Shown in pieces: positions 1-9,895 of a DNA stretch of 35,391 bases. Numbering within the stretch: the first letter of the stretch is position 1; the number at the start of each line of letters is the position of its first letter. The notes below the pieces were generated by a model. The model was not told the origin of the DNA, did no database searches, and was given only the letters and a program-made list of their open reading frames with translations. Source of the DNA: an uncultured Saccharospirillaceae bacterium (lineage in GTDB: Bacteria > Pseudomonadota > Gammaproteobacteria > Pseudomonadales > Natronospirillaceae); assembly GCA_913063165.1 (NCBI GenBank), contig CAJXZL010000025.1, forward strand, positions 1-35,391, given 5' to 3'. The translations under genes and the position numbers were made by a program.

Positions 1-1928
1 TTACGAATATCAAAGTTGCGGTTCTCAACTTTACGCTGGGCCTTCTCAATGGCATTAGACACCATCTTGTGTTCAATGGCTTCGCCATTTTCCATACCCA
101 TTGACTGCATAAAGCCTTTGATGCGATCTGACATAAAGATCCGCATCAGGTTGTCTTCTAGCGACAGATAGAAACGTGATGAACCTGGGTCACCCTGGCG
201 TCCTGCACGACCACGTAACTGGTTATCAATACGACGCGACTCATGACGCTCGGTACCGATAATATGCAAACCACCCGCAGCCAATACTGCCTGATGCCGT
301 GCATCCCAATCCGTCTTCACAGTCGCCTTGGCGTCTTCTGTCGGGTCTGCTAACTGGGCCAACTCTAATTGCCAGTTACCACCCAACACGATATCGGTAC
401 CACGACCAGCCATGTTGGTGGCGATGGTCACAGCGCCCGCATTACCCGCGTTGGCAATAATACCCGCTTCGTTCGCGTGATTTTTGGCGTTCAATACGTT
501 GTGGGTGATTTCAACCTTATCCAAAGCAGATGACACACGCTCTGAGGCTTCAACCGATGCAGTACCAACCAATACAGGACGGCCTACTTCTACGCAGTGT
601 CGAATGTCTTCAATAATGGCATCGAATTTTTCGTTTTCAGACAGGTAAATCAAATCGTTGTTATCGATACGCTGTACCGCAACGTTGGTTGGCATGACCA
701 CAACGTCCAAGCCATAAATCTGTCTGAATTCAAACGCTTCTGTATCAGCGGTACCCGTCATACCTGACAACTTGTCATACAGACGGAAGTAATTCTGGAA
801 GGTCGTAGATGCCAAAGTTTGGTTTTCACGCTGAATGGTGAGGTGCTCTTTGGCTTCGACCGCTTGGTGAATACCTTCGCTCCAACGGCGACCCGGCATC
901 TTACGACCCGTGTGTTCGTCAACGATGATTACTTCACCATCTTCAACGATATAGTCGACGTTTCTGGCGAACATGGCATGTGCCTTAATCGCAGAATGGA
1001 TGTGGTGAAGCAATCCCAAATTATTAGGGGCGTACAGGTTATCGCCTTCTTCGAGCAAGCCGCTCTCGATCAACAAGGCTTCTACCTTTTCATGGCCTTG
1101 TTCAGACAGCTCAAGTGTTCGGTTCTTTTCATCAATAAGGTAGTCGCCAGGTACGGCCTCGTTACCTTCGTCAGCAGCTTTTCCAGCCTCTAAACGTGGT
1201 ACCAATTCATTGATGCGTACATAGCGCTCAGAACCATCTTCAGCAGGACCGGAGATAATCAGGGGTGTACGGGCTTCATCGATGAGGATCGAGTCAACTT
1301 CATCGACAACCGCAAAATGGTGACCACGTTGGGCTTTGTCTTCTAAGCGAAACGCCATGTTGTCGCGCAGGTAATCAAAACCAAATTCGTTGTTGGTGCC
1401 ATAGGTAATATCAGAGCGGTAGGCTTCTAGCTTTTCTTCTTGTGGCTGCTGAGACACGACGATACCCACAGTCATGCCCAATGCGCCATACAGGGGACGC
1501 ATCCAGTTCGCATCACGGGTAGCTAGATAGTCGTTCACGGTTACCACGTGGACGCCTTTGCCAGCCAAGGCATTGAGGTACACAGGTAGGGTTGCTACCA
1601 GGGTTTTACCTTCACCGGTACGCATTTCAGCGATGTTGCCGCCATGCAATACCAAGCCCCCGACCATCTGTACGTCAAAGTGACGCAGACCCAATGCCCG
1701 TTTACCTGCTTCACGCACGGCTGCAAAGGCTTCAACGATCAAACTCTCGACGGTAGCGCCGTCTGCCAATCGCTGACGAAACTCGGCCGTCTTGGCCTTA
1801 AGGTCGTCATCAGACAAGGCTTCCATTTCTGGTTCTAGCGCGGTGGCCTTTGTAACAATCTTTAACAATCGCTTCACTTCGCGATCATTTTTACTTCCCA
1901 CGATTTTGGTGACTAATTTAGTAAACAT
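1..1928 (-). CDS. secA: Preprotein translocase ATPase SecA (partial, C-terminus beyond left edge)
   Basis: SecA is the ATPase motor that pushes unfolded preproteins through SecYEG at the inner membrane. The reading frame is open from ATG at 1928 to the left edge, giving about 642 residues of a family usually near 900. Visible motifs are the Walker A segment MRTGEGKT (residues 102-109), the DEAD-type box DEVDS (209-213), the NMAGRGTDI helicase motif and the [13 protein letters not shown] motif close to the truncated end. The C-terminal wing, scaffold and zinc-binding tail are outside the window. The gene lies 189 bases after the M23 peptidase gene and appears to have its own promoter (2043-2071). 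Identity is certain; only the missing end limits the entry. Confidence 0.98.
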   Translation of the reverse strand, partial: MFTKLVTKIVGSKNDREVKRLLKIVTKATALEPEMEALSDDDLKAKTAEFRQRLADGATVESLIVEAFAAVREAGKRALGLRHFDVQMVGGLVLHGGNIAEMRTGEGKTLVATLPVYLNALAGKGVHVVTVNDYLATRDANWMRPLYGALGMTVGIVVSQQPQEEKLEAYRSDITYGTNNEFGFDYLRDNMAFRLEDKAQRGHHFAVVDEVDSILIDEARTPLIISGPAEDGSERYVRINELVPRLEAGKAADEGNEAVPGDYLIDEKNRTLELSEQGHEKVEALLIESGLLEEGDNLYAPNNLGLLHHIHSAIKAHAMFARNVDYIVEDGEVIIVDEHTGRKMPGRRWSEGIHQAVEAKEHLTIQRENQTLASTTFQNYFRLYDKLSGMTGTADTEAFEFRQIYGLDVVVMPTNVAVQRIDNNDLIYLSENEKFDAIIEDIRHCVEVGRPVLVGTASVEASERVSSALDKVEITHNVLNAKNHANEAGIIANAGNAGAVTIATNMAGRGTDIVLGGNWQLELAQLADPTEDAKATVKTDWDARHQAVLAAGGLHIIGTERHESRRIDNQLRGRAGRQGDPGSSRFYLSLEDNLMRIFMSDRIKGFMQSMGMENGEAIEHKMVSNAIEKAQRKVENRNFDIR

Positions 1929-2042
1929 CTGGCTACTCAAAAGTTAGTGTCGAACCGCTCTCACCGCTGAAAAATCAATAACGGAGCCCTCTGAAAATAC
2001 CAATCAGAGTATCAGTCTGGTTCAGATTATTTGGATGGGGAT

Positions 2043-2071
2043 ACTATACCGCCACTCAATCAAATTGTCTT
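2043..2071 (-). promoter_or_regulatory. Candidate sigma70 promoter of secA
   Basis: Read on the minus strand, an AAGACA -35-like hexamer (2066-2071) and a TATAGT -10 hexamer (2043-2048) are separated by 17 bases. The -10 matches the consensus at 5 of 6 positions and the -35 at 4 of 6. This predicts a leader of roughly 107 bases before the secA ATG. The leader contains a 6 bp inverted repeat (CTCTGA/TCAGAG, 1989-2009) and no SecM-like arrest-peptide ORF. The promoter is an inference from hexamer matching. Confidence 0.4.
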
Positions 2072-2117
2072 GACAGATATGGGGTTAAAGTCACAAAACT
2101 CAACCTCAATAGGCGGA

Positions 2118-3047
2118 TTAACGTAATGCTGTACGGTTGATAAATTTGGATGGGTCTTGGGGACGGCCGTCAAGCAACACTTCAAAGTGCACATGCGGAC
2201 CGGTAGAGCGGCCAGAGGAACCCATTTTGGCAATGGTCTGTCCCTTTTTGATGACTTCACCCACCGCGACTTCTAGAGTTTTGGTGTGGCCGTAACGGGT
2301 GACATAACCGTTGCCGTGGTTAATGTCGAGCATCAGTCCATAACCCGATTTAACATCGGCAAAGGTCACAACGCCTGCGGCAACTGCAATGATGTCAGAA
2401 CCGTCTTTACCCGCGAAATCGACACCATCGTGCCATGCACGGCTGCCATTAAACGGGTCTGTACGGTAGCCATAGCGGCTAGACATCCAGCCACGCAAAA
2501 TGGGACGACCAGCGATGTAGGTTTCACCCTGCAAACTTTCGCTGGCCAATAGGCGTTCTAGTAATTCCAATTGCTGTTCACGGCTTTCGATGCGCTCACT
2601 CAATGCTTCGACGGTCGCCATAAAGTCGGGTGCCACGAATCTGTCATCGAGCGGGGCTTCGCTACCAGGGCCACCGAGGGCCGGCTGGACACTAAAGTCG
2701 AATTCACCGTCTTCTAAATTTGCTGCTGCAATGAGGCGCTCGCCTAAGGCATCAACACGGGTGAGGCGGGCCTGTAAAACACCGATACGCACGGTAAGCG
2801 CTTGCAGCTGCTCAAGGGTGGCATCGCGAACACCCCCCACTTCTTCTTTTTGAGCCAATAGCGTGGCACGCCAAGCATCGGCTGCTTGGCCATCAAATAC
2901 GGGTTTATCGATATGTTGCCGCCAAGAATAACCGGCATAGCCAGCAGCGGTCATGAGGCCAACACACAACACCATAAACACCACAACCCACCAAGACGAC
3001 AGTGTCTTGGTTTGGCCATGTTGCTTACTGACGATGATGAGGTTCAT
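2118..3047 (-). CDS. Membrane-anchored M23 (LytM-type) peptidoglycan endopeptidase
   Basis: 309 residues. A cytoplasmic N-terminus is followed by one transmembrane segment (about residues 19-40), a coiled-coil-like periplasmic region (about 60-170) and a C-terminal LytM/M23 domain (about 185-305). The zinc and catalytic residues of the family are present: H206 and D210 in HxxxD, H254, and H285/H287 in HVHFE. It is therefore predicted to be an active zinc endopeptidase cutting peptidoglycan cross-links in the periplasm, not a degenerate EnvC/NlpD-type activator. It sits between lpxC and secA, the place SecM occupies in enterobacteria, and is close to lpxC (30 bases), so it may be co-transcribed with the cell-division genes. 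The exact substrate bond and partners cannot be read from sequence. Confidence 0.9.
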   Translation of the reverse strand: MNLIIVSKQHGQTKTLSSWWVVVFMVLCVGLMTAAGYAGYSWRQHIDKPVFDGQAADAWRATLLAQKEEVGGVRDATLEQLQALTVRIGVLQARLTRVDALGERLIAAANLEDGEFDFSVQPALGGPGSEAPLDDRFVAPDFMATVEALSERIESREQQLELLERLLASESLQGETYIAGRPILRGWMSSRYGYRTDPFNGSRAWHDGVDFAGKDGSDIIAVAAGVVTFADVKSGYGLMLDINHGNGYVTRYGHTKTLEVAVGEVIKKGQTIAKMGSSGRSTGPHVHFEVLLDGRPQDPSKFINRTALR

Positions 3048-3077
3048 TCGCTAGGCATTCCTACTAACAGATTCAGG

Positions 3078-3992
3078 TTAATATTCTGTCGCCAGAACCT
3101 GGCTGTAGGCAATTGGAGCGCTTTCGGTGTTCTCGAAGGTATCGAATTCCCAAGCATCCTGGCGCTTCAGCAATTCACGAAGCAACAGGTTGTTGAGTCC
3201 GTGGCCTGACTTATGACCCACAAAGTGGCCAATCAAGCTATTGCCCAGCAGGTATAGATCCCCTACTGCGTCCAAAATTTTGTGCTTAACAAATTCATCT
3301 TCGTAACGAAGACCGTCTTCGTTCAGAATTTTGAAATCATCAACGGCGATGGCGTTATTAAAGCCAGCACCCAATGCCAAGTTATTGGCACGCAGGTATT
3401 CAAAATCACGCATAAAGCCAAAGGTTCTTGCGCGGCTGATCTCTTTTACGAAAGCCGTGGTCGAAAAGTCTAAGGTGTGCGTTTGGTTACGGTCTTTAAA
3501 TACAGGGTGGTCAAAGTCGATAGAAAAGGTAACTTTGAAACCGTTATGGGGCTCAAAGCGTGCCACTTTATCGCCATCACGCACCTCTACAGGCTTGGTG
3601 ATACGAATAAATTTCTTCGGGGCGTTTTGCTCTTCCAATCCTGCTGATTGCAGCAAGAATACGAAAGGGCCAGCGCTGCCATCCATTATGGGGACTTCAG
3701 ACGCGCTGACCTCAACATAGGCGTTATCCACACCTAGGCCGGCCATAGCTGATAGTAAATGTTCAACGGTATCTACGCTCGCACCACCCGATTTTAGGGT
3801 TGTCGATAACGTGGTATCACCCACATTCATCGCTTGTGCCGGTATTTCCACCACAGGGTCAAGGTCGGTTCGACAGAACACAATCCCCGTATCCGCTGGA
3901 GCAGGTTTAAGCGTGAGGTAAACCTTTTCACCTGAGTGAAGGCCAACCCCGGTTGCCCGAATGATGTTTTTGAGCGTCCGTTGTTTAATCAT
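3078..3992 (-). CDS. lpxC: UDP-3-O-acyl-N-acetylglucosamine deacetylase LpxC
   Basis: LpxC is the zinc deacetylase that catalyses the committed step of lipid A synthesis in the cytosol. The 304-residue length is normal. The zinc ligands are visible as H78 (in [15 protein letters not shown]), H237 and D241 (in [12 protein letters not shown]), and the catalytic histidine as H264 (in [10 protein letters not shown]). It starts 86 bases after the ftsZ stop, the usual end of the dcw cluster in gammaproteobacteria, and may have a promoter in that gap, although I found no convincing hexamer pair. The C-terminal tail ends ...QVLATEY, hydrophobic as in proteins degraded by FtsH, but FtsH control here is only an analogy with E. 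coli. Confidence 0.98.
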   Translation of the reverse strand: MIKQRTLKNIIRATGVGLHSGEKVYLTLKPAPADTGIVFCRTDLDPVVEIPAQAMNVGDTTLSTTLKSGGASVDTVEHLLSAMAGLGVDNAYVEVSASEVPIMDGSAGPFVFLLQSAGLEEQNAPKKFIRITKPVEVRDGDKVARFEPHNGFKVTFSIDFDHPVFKDRNQTHTLDFSTTAFVKEISRARTFGFMRDFEYLRANNLALGAGFNNAIAVDDFKILNEDGLRYEDEFVKHKILDAVGDLYLLGNSLIGHFVGHKSGHGLNNLLLRELLKRQDAWEFDTFENTESAPIAYSQVLATEY

Positions 3993-4078
3993 TTTATTAC
4001 CATGTAAAATTGCGTCTAAGTAACCGCATATTCTACCAATAAGTGCCTATCAGATAAAAGCCCACCGATCAAACAAAA

Positions 4079-5263
4079 TTAATCGGCCTGTTTGCGTAAG
4101 AACGCGGGGATATCAAGATAGTCTAAATCTCTTGAAGCGCCCATACCTTCTGTGGTGTCGCTACCTGCAACACGTCTTTGGGGTACACGTTCAGCCCGTC
4201 GCGCCTCATTATCTGTCCTTTCTTGTGTACGGGTATTGTCCACAGCAACGCGCGGGGCTACCGAAGGACGGTTAAGGCCCGTTGCTACAACTGTGACACG
4301 GATCTCATCTTGAATATCAAAATCGATCACGGTTCCGACAATAATGGTTGCATCATCCGACGCATAGGCGCGAACCGTAGCACCAATTTGCTCGTATTCT
4401 TCCAAAGTCAGGTCAGGTCCAGAGGTAACGTTGATCAAAATACCACGCGCACCAGACAGGTCGACATCTTCTAGCAATGGGCTACTGACTGCCGCTTCAG
4501 CTGCTGCAACAGCACGTCCTTCGCCAGTGGCAGACCCTGCACCCATCATTGCCATACCCATTTCAGACATGACCGTTTTCACGTCAGCAAAGTCGACGTT
4601 GATCATACCTTCGCGGGTAATGAGTTCAGCGATACCCTGTACGGCGTTTAGCAACACATTGTTGGCTTCAGCAAAGGCGTCTAACAAGGTCACCTTGCTA
4701 CCCAGTACCTGCAACAATTTCTGGTTAGGAATTGTGATTAACGAGTCAACGTGACGCGCCATCTCTTCTAAACCAGCCTCTGCCATTTGCATACGGCGTC
4801 CGCCTTCCATGGTGAAAGGTTTGGTGACCACGGCAACGGTTAGGATGCCCAATTCTTTAGCCACTTCGGCAACCACTGGCGCTGCACCGGTACCCGTACC
4901 ACCGCCCATACCAGCGGTAATAAACACCATGTCAGCACCTTTCAATACTTCTGCGATGCGCTCACGGTCATCTAAAGCTGCCTGACGGCCTACTTCTGGC
5001 TTTGCACCTGCACCCAATCCGCGCGTGAGGCTAGAACCTAGCTGGACGCTGATCGGCGCATTGTGCTTTTGCAATGCTTGCGCATCGGTGTTGGCACAAA
5101 TGAATTCTACGCCTTCAATCTTTTTAGCCAGCATGTGCTGAATGGCATTACCGCCACCACCGCCCACGCCCACTACTTTAATAACTGCTGCACCCTGTAC
5201 ATCATCAACAATGGTAAACATGTCGTGACTAGAGTGTTGAATTTCGGTCTCTTTATATGACAT
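4079..5263 (-). CDS. ftsZ: Cell division GTPase FtsZ
   Basis: FtsZ is the tubulin homologue that polymerises into the cytokinetic Z ring. The 394-residue protein contains the N-terminal nucleotide-binding GVGGGGGNA, the tubulin signature GGGTGTGAAP, and the T7-loop NVDFADVKTVM carrying the catalytic aspartates. A short disordered linker leads to the conserved C-terminal peptide LDIPAFLRKQ, which binds FtsA and ZipA. The ATG at 5263 is supported by an AAGGAG ribosome site eight bases upstream, although a second in-frame ATG (MFTIVDD) lies 14 codons later. The gene follows ftsA by 65 bases, and that gap contains a 12 bp perfect palindrome. Confidence 0.98.
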   Translation of the reverse strand: MSYKETEIQHSSHDMFTIVDDVQGAAVIKVVGVGGGGGNAIQHMLAKKIEGVEFICANTDAQALQKHNAPISVQLGSSLTRGLGAGAKPEVGRQAALDDRERIAEVLKGADMVFITAGMGGGTGTGAAPVVAEVAKELGILTVAVVTKPFTMEGGRRMQMAEAGLEEMARHVDSLITIPNQKLLQVLGSKVTLLDAFAEANNVLLNAVQGIAELITREGMINVDFADVKTVMSEMGMAMMGAGSATGEGRAVAAAEAAVSSPLLEDVDLSGARGILINVTSGPDLTLEEYEQIGATVRAYASDDATIIVGTVIDFDIQDEIRVTVVATGLNRPSVAPRVAVDNTRTQERTDNEARRAERVPQRRVAGSDTTEGMGASRDLDYLDIPAFLRKQAD

Positions 5264-5317
5264 TTTCCTGCTCCTTCATATGTCACCGTAACGGTCCATT
5301 ACCGGTACAGTATTTCT

Positions 5318-5329
5318 GAGCCTAGGCTC
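5318..5329. repeat. 12 bp perfect palindrome between ftsA and ftsZ
   Basis: GAGCCTAGGCTC is its own reverse complement and overlaps the last base of the ftsA stop codon. In RNA it could form only a tight hairpin. There is no uridine run after it on the minus strand, so it is not a convincing terminator; it may be an RNA-processing or stability element in the ftsA-ftsZ junction. Confidence 0.4.
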
Positions 5330-6567
5330 TAAAAATTACGTTTAAACCACTCTTTCACACCGACGAAAAAGCTCTCGCCGCTGTCAGATTCTGTTTCTCG
5401 TTCATTCTTCTCAGGGTCGATAAACTTAGCGCCATGCATCAGCAAGCCCACGCCCGTCGAATAAATTGGATTGCATACAAAGTCGGCCATACCGCTCACA
5501 CTTTGTGGACTGGCCAACCGCACTGGCACATGGAACACTTCCTCTGCCAATTCAACAGCGCCTTCCATTTTTGCAGTACCACCGGTCAACACGATGCCCG
5601 ACGGAATCATGTCTTCGTATCCAGACCGACGAATTTCGTTTTGGATCAAGGTGAATAATTCTTCGTAACGTGGCTCAACCACCTCTGCCAATGCTTGACG
5701 GGTCAACGACCGTGATGGGCGATCTCCGACACTGGGCACTTGAATGGTTTCATCTTCGTGTGCCAACTGCGCAAGTGCACAGGCATACTTTATTTTGATG
5801 TCTTCGGCATGGATGGTCGGTGTTGCAAATGCCATCGCGATGTCATTGGTCACCTGGTCCCCGGCAATCGGAATCACCGCGGTATGGCGGATAGCGCCCT
5901 CGGTATAAATCGCGATGTCTGTGGTACCGCCACCGATGTCAACCAAGCACACGCCCAATTCTTTCTCGTCATCCGTCAACACCGCATCTGCGGAGGCCAA
6001 TTGCTCAAGAATGATTTGATCAACTTCTAGCCCACAGCGACGGACACATTTTTCAATGTTTTGGACGGCATTGCTGGCTGCCGTAATCACATGCACACGC
6101 GCTTCTAGCCGCACGCCACTCATGCCCAAGGGATCCTTGATGCCGTCTTGGCTGTTGATCAAAAATTCCTGAGGCAGGCTATGCAAAATCTTTTGGTCAG
6201 CTGGAATCGCTAACGCACGCGCCGCGTCCAATACGCGGTCCACGTCAGCCTGAACCACTTCTTTGTCCTTGATCGCTACGATGCCATGGCTGTTTTGGCC
6301 ATGAATGTGGCTGCCGGCGATACCCACTTGGACTGAATAAATTTTACAGCCAGACATCAATTCGGCTTCTTCAATCGCACGCTGAATAGACTGCACGGTG
6401 GAGTCGATGTTCACCACCACACCCTTCTTCATACCACGCGATGGATGGGATCCCAGGCCGATAATTTCGATATCACCATCTGGACCCACCATGCCGACAA
6501 TGGCGACAACTTTTGACGTGCCGATATCCAGTCCGACAATGCGTTGGCCTTTTTTGGATGTCGTCAT
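5329..6567 (-). CDS. ftsA: Cell division protein FtsA
   Basis: FtsA is the actin-like ATPase that tethers FtsZ to the inner membrane and recruits later divisome proteins. In its 412 residues the actin-fold motifs are visible: phosphate-1 GLDIGTSKVVAIVG (about 13-26), phosphate-2 LVDIGGGTTDIAI, and the adenosine motif IVLTGGTAKMEG. The C-terminus ends in a short amphipathic membrane-targeting helix, GVKEWFKRNF. The start codon overlaps the ftsQ stop by four bases (ATGA), so translation is probably coupled to ftsQ. Nothing unusual was seen in the sequence. Confidence 0.98.
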   Translation of the reverse strand: MTTSKKGQRIVGLDIGTSKVVAIVGMVGPDGDIEIIGLGSHPSRGMKKGVVVNIDSTVQSIQRAIEEAELMSGCKIYSVQVGIAGSHIHGQNSHGIVAIKDKEVVQADVDRVLDAARALAIPADQKILHSLPQEFLINSQDGIKDPLGMSGVRLEARVHVITAASNAVQNIEKCVRRCGLEVDQIILEQLASADAVLTDDEKELGVCLVDIGGGTTDIAIYTEGAIRHTAVIPIAGDQVTNDIAMAFATPTIHAEDIKIKYACALAQLAHEDETIQVPSVGDRPSRSLTRQALAEVVEPRYEELFTLIQNEIRRSGYEDMIPSGIVLTGGTAKMEGAVELAEEVFHVPVRLASPQSVSGMADFVCNPIYSTGVGLLMHGAKFIDPEKNERETESDSGESFFVGVKEWFKRNF

Positions 6568-7364
6568 ACTGTGCGCGCTCCTGATTTATCTAGTAATTTA
6601 TAAGCGATGCCGTTGTGATAACGGGCGTCGATATAATCAATGTTGTGTAACTGTTGTCTGGTTGCTTCCATAAAACTCAACGCCCGATTAAATCGTGCCA
6701 ACACATCGCTACCACCGAGCCGAATCACCAAGCCCTGTTCTGTGGTGAGCGTCCAACTACCACTCAAGCTCAACTGCAACTGATGGACGATGTGGCCAAA
6801 TCCCAACAATGACCGGTTAAAATTCAAATAATTGGCCATCACCGCATCGATCGACGTTGTATCGCCCGATAACCTTGGCAAATCAAAATCCTGTGTATCT
6901 GCTGTAAACAACTTGCCGGTTTGGCTGATCAAATTCGTGTTGTTCCATATCGCCACAGGGCGTTCTTCAACCACTGCCACCCGAATCACATCTGGCCAAG
7001 CCAATTGCACTTCAGCGGTGGCTATCCAAGGAAGCGCTTCAACAGCGATCTTGATGTCCTGTACTGAGTGCGTCAGCAGATTCAAACCTGCTATAGACGC
7101 CAACATGGCGTTAAACTCTGTGTTGTCTTGGTACAACAACACCTGATCAAATTCGACTGCCGATACCGACCAATGTGGACGCGGTATTGGCTGATCTTGA
7201 ATTACAGAGGCACCCGCAAAGACGCCCCAAGCCACTAAGACTGCCAACAACAGACCAGCCACATGGCGGATCCGTATTTTTAACGCAGGAAAAGCCAGGC
7301 CGGATGCTCTAGGCACCTCACGTGGGGCTGCACCCCGCATCGGCTGTTGCGTTCCCTTGGCCAT
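6564..7364 (-). CDS. ftsQ: Cell division protein FtsQ
   Basis: FtsQ is a bitopic inner-membrane protein that bridges early and late divisome components through FtsB/FtsL. The 266-residue protein has a basic cytoplasmic tail, one transmembrane helix (about 34-55), then a POTRA domain (about 65-135, with WSVSAVEFDQ at its start and ...IRVAVVEERPVAIW at its end) and the FtsQ beta domain. The ATG is supported by an AGGAG site nine bases upstream, formed inside the end of murC. It begins only three bases after the murC stop; the ddlB gene that commonly separates murC and ftsQ in other gammaproteobacteria is absent. Confidence 0.96.
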   Translation of the reverse strand: MAKGTQQPMRGAAPREVPRASGLAFPALKIRIRHVAGLLLAVLVAWGVFAGASVIQDQPIPRPHWSVSAVEFDQVLLYQDNTEFNAMLASIAGLNLLTHSVQDIKIAVEALPWIATAEVQLAWPDVIRVAVVEERPVAIWNNTNLISQTGKLFTADTQDFDLPRLSGDTTSIDAVMANYLNFNRSLLGFGHIVHQLQLSLSGSWTLTTEQGLVIRLGGSDVLARFNRALSFMEATRQQLHNIDYIDARYHNGIAYKLLDKSGARTV

Positions 7365-7367
7365 CTA

Positions 7368-8807
7368 CTACGACTCCTGAAAATCTAAATTGTGAGCAGC
7401 CAATTGTGCTGACAGCACACCCACATCGCCTGCACCCTGTGTTAGGAACAGATCATTGTCTTTTAAAACATCACGAAGAATGGTGGAAATATCGGCCTTA
7501 TCTTCGATGAAAATTGGATCGACTCGACCGCGTTGGCGAATGGAACGGCACAGGCTGCGACCGTCTGCACCCGCAATGACATCTTCGCCCGCTGGGTACA
7601 CATCCAACAGCAGCAACACGTCGACACGGGAGAGCACGGATACAAAATCTTCATAAAGGTCGCGGGTACGCGAATAGCGGTGCGGCTGAAACATTGCCAC
7701 CAGTCGTCGCTCAGGAAAATTACTGCGGATCGCATCGATGGTCACTTCCACTTCACGCGGATGATGACCATAGTCATCGATCATCAATACTTTGCCATCC
7801 GATACGTCAAATTCGCCCTGCACCTGAAAGCGTCTACCGACACCCTCAAAGCCATTGAGACCTGCAATAATCGCCTCATCACTCAAGCCTTCATCAGACG
7901 CCACTGCCACTACCGCCAACGCATTTTGCACGTTGTGGTTACCCGGCAACTTCAATGAAATGGTCAGGTCAAGCGCTTCGCCCGGACGCTGTACGGTAAA
8001 TTGGGTCACCATACCGCGAGACTGAATATCTACCGCCCGGTAATCTGCGCCTTCGTCTAGGCCATAGGTCAGTACTTGTCGTGTAATCAATGGCAAAATT
8101 TCTTGTACATTGGCATCGTCGTAACACATCACTGCCAAACCATAGAACGGCAAGTTGTGCAGGAATTTCACAAAGGCAGCTTTTACTTGCTCAAAATCGC
8201 CACCATAGGTCGACATGTGATCGGCATCGATATTGGTCACGACCGCGGTCATGGGCAATAGGTGCAAGAATGATGCATCACTTTCGTCCGCCTCAGCGAT
8301 CAAATAGCGACTGGAACCCAACTTGGCATTGGTACCTGCACTGGTTAACCTGCCACCGATAACGTACGTAGGATCCTTATCCGCTACCGCAAAAACTGAG
8401 GCCATCAAACTGGTTGTCGTGGTTTTGCCATGGGTGCCCGCAATGGCGATACCATGTCTAAATCGCATTAATTCAGAGAGCATTTCTGCGCGCGGCACAA
8501 TCGGAATACGGTTATCTAAGGCATAGCCAATTTCAGGGTTCTTGGGATTGATGGCACTGGAAACCACGACCACGTCCACGCCTATGATATTGTCTGCTGT
8601 GTGGCCAATCGCTACCGTAGCACCCAACTGGATGAGTCGCTGGGTGACTGCGGATGCCTTGATGTCTGATCCAGAAATGGTATAGCCCTGGTTCAACAAC
8701 ACTTCAGCTATGCCACACATGCCCACGCCGCCGATACCGACAAAGTGAATTTTGCGAATCCGGCGCATTTCAGGAATATCGGCTCTGTTGAATCGCTGTT
8801 CGGTCAT
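7368..8807 (-). CDS. murC: UDP-N-acetylmuramate--L-alanine ligase MurC
   Basis: MurC joins L-alanine to UDP-MurNAc, the first amino-acid addition to the peptidoglycan precursor in the cytoplasm. The 479 residues include the N-terminal Rossmann glycine motif VGIGGVGM (about 23-30), the ATP-binding [10 protein letters not shown] (123-132), and the Mur-ligase motif [10 protein letters not shown] that is typical of MurC. The length is normal. The ATG overlaps the murG stop in an ATGA junction, so it is translationally coupled with murG. Confidence 0.98.
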   Translation of the reverse strand: MTEQRFNRADIPEMRRIRKIHFVGIGGVGMCGIAEVLLNQGYTISGSDIKASAVTQRLIQLGATVAIGHTADNIIGVDVVVVSSAINPKNPEIGYALDNRIPIVPRAEMLSELMRFRHGIAIAGTHGKTTTTSLMASVFAVADKDPTYVIGGRLTSAGTNAKLGSSRYLIAEADESDASFLHLLPMTAVVTNIDADHMSTYGGDFEQVKAAFVKFLHNLPFYGLAVMCYDDANVQEILPLITRQVLTYGLDEGADYRAVDIQSRGMVTQFTVQRPGEALDLTISLKLPGNHNVQNALAVVAVASDEGLSDEAIIAGLNGFEGVGRRFQVQGEFDVSDGKVLMIDDYGHHPREVEVTIDAIRSNFPERRLVAMFQPHRYSRTRDLYEDFVSVLSRVDVLLLLDVYPAGEDVIAGADGRSLCRSIRQRGRVDPIFIEDKADISTILRDVLKDNDLFLTQGAGDVGVLSAQLAAHNLDFQES

Positions 8808-9895
8808 GCGGCTATCCCCATGTGCGGTGGCAGCAAATCAGTAATGACTTTGCCTATTAAAGAAACGGCTTCAGGCTTGCCCTGCGCTTTCGCCGCAGAC
8901 GCCATGCGCTGAAGCACCTCAGGTGCTGTTCTTAATTGCAACAGGGTATCGGTTAATACGGCGACGGCTGTATCGTCTTGTGGCATCACCTGAGCAGCAC
9001 CGACCTGAACCAAATAGTCGGCGTTAATAAATTGTTGGCGGTCTTTGTGCCAAGGATATGGCATCAGCAATGATGGCTTTCCAATCGCGGCCAATTCAGA
9101 CACCGTGGATGCACCTGATCGACATACCACCAGATCGGCCCATGCATAGGCTTCGTCCATTTTGTCAATAAAGGCATCAACCCGTGCGGCCACACCTTTT
9201 TGTGCATACAACGCGGTAACCGGCGCAGTCTTCTGTGCACCCGCTTGGTGCCATACCTGAGGACGCTGTTCTGGTGGCATGGCTGCAATGGCTTCCGGCA
9301 CCCACTGGTTTAATGATTGCGCGCCCAAACTGCCGCCCAATACCAAAATATGATTGAGTTGGCTAACAGGTGCGGTTGATTCACGCAGTGCCAATACCTC
9401 TTCACGCACTGGATTACCCAAAGTGTGCACGTTGTCTGCTTGCCCAAAAGTAGCGGGGAAAGCCTCGATTACCTGTTGCGCTACCTGTGCCAGCATGCGG
9501 TTAGTAAAACCAGCGACTGCGTTTTGTTCATGTAACACCAATGGACGGCGTGTCAGTGCCGCGATTATGCCGCCGGGGCCACTGGCATAGCCGCCAAAAC
9601 CAACCACTACGGCCGGCTGGATGACTTGAAATATTTTCAACACAGCCCACAACGAGCGCAATAAGTTCACAGGGAATGCTAACTTTCGTGTCAAACCACC
9701 GCCTTTCATTGCGGTGACTGGCAGCAGGTGTAACGGAAATTCGCTGGTATCTACCAGTGTCGACTCCATGCCCTGTTGCGCGCCGAGCCAATGCACTTCG
9801 TGACCCAAGGATTTAAGATGACGCGCCACGGCCAACGCAGGGAATATATGCCCCCCTGTACCACCAGCCATGATTAAAATCGGAAGCTGTTTCAT
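8804..9895 (-). CDS. murG: Undecaprenyldiphospho-muramoylpentapeptide beta-N-acetylglucosaminyltransferase MurG
   Basis: MurG transfers GlcNAc onto lipid I to make lipid II on the inner face of the cytoplasmic membrane. The 363-residue GT-B enzyme shows [14 protein letters not shown] (11-24), [12 protein letters not shown] for membrane-side substrate binding, [10 protein letters not shown] at the domain junction, and the donor-site [20 protein letters not shown] segment. It overlaps ftsW at its start and murC at its end by four bases each, so the FtsW-MurG-MurC order is kept in one coupled unit. Confidence 0.98.
   Translation of the reverse strand: MKQLPILIMAGGTGGHIFPALAVARHLKSLGHEVHWLGAQQGMESTLVDTSEFPLHLLPVTAMKGGGLTRKLAFPVNLLRSLWAVLKIFQVIQPAVVVGFGGYASGPGGIIAALTRRPLVLHEQNAVAGFTNRMLAQVAQQVIEAFPATFGQADNVHTLGNPVREEVLALRESTAPVSQLNHILVLGGSLGAQSLNQWVPEAIAAMPPEQRPQVWHQAGAQKTAPVTALYAQKGVAARVDAFIDKMDEAYAWADLVVCRSGASTVSELAAIGKPSLLMPYPWHKDRQQFINADYLVQVGAAQVMPQDDTAVAVLTDTLLQLRTAPEVLQRMASAAKAQGKPEAVSLIGKVITDLLPPHMGIAA

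Noticed and set aside
819-1193. Plus-strand ORF within secA
   Set aside because: It lies antisense to well-conserved SecA codons; its translation shows no family features.
2060-2260. Minus-strand 66-codon ORF overlapping the end of the M23 peptidase gene, considered as a SecM-like leader of secA
   Set aside because: It has no signal peptide or arrest-like motif and mostly duplicates M23 coding sequence in another frame.
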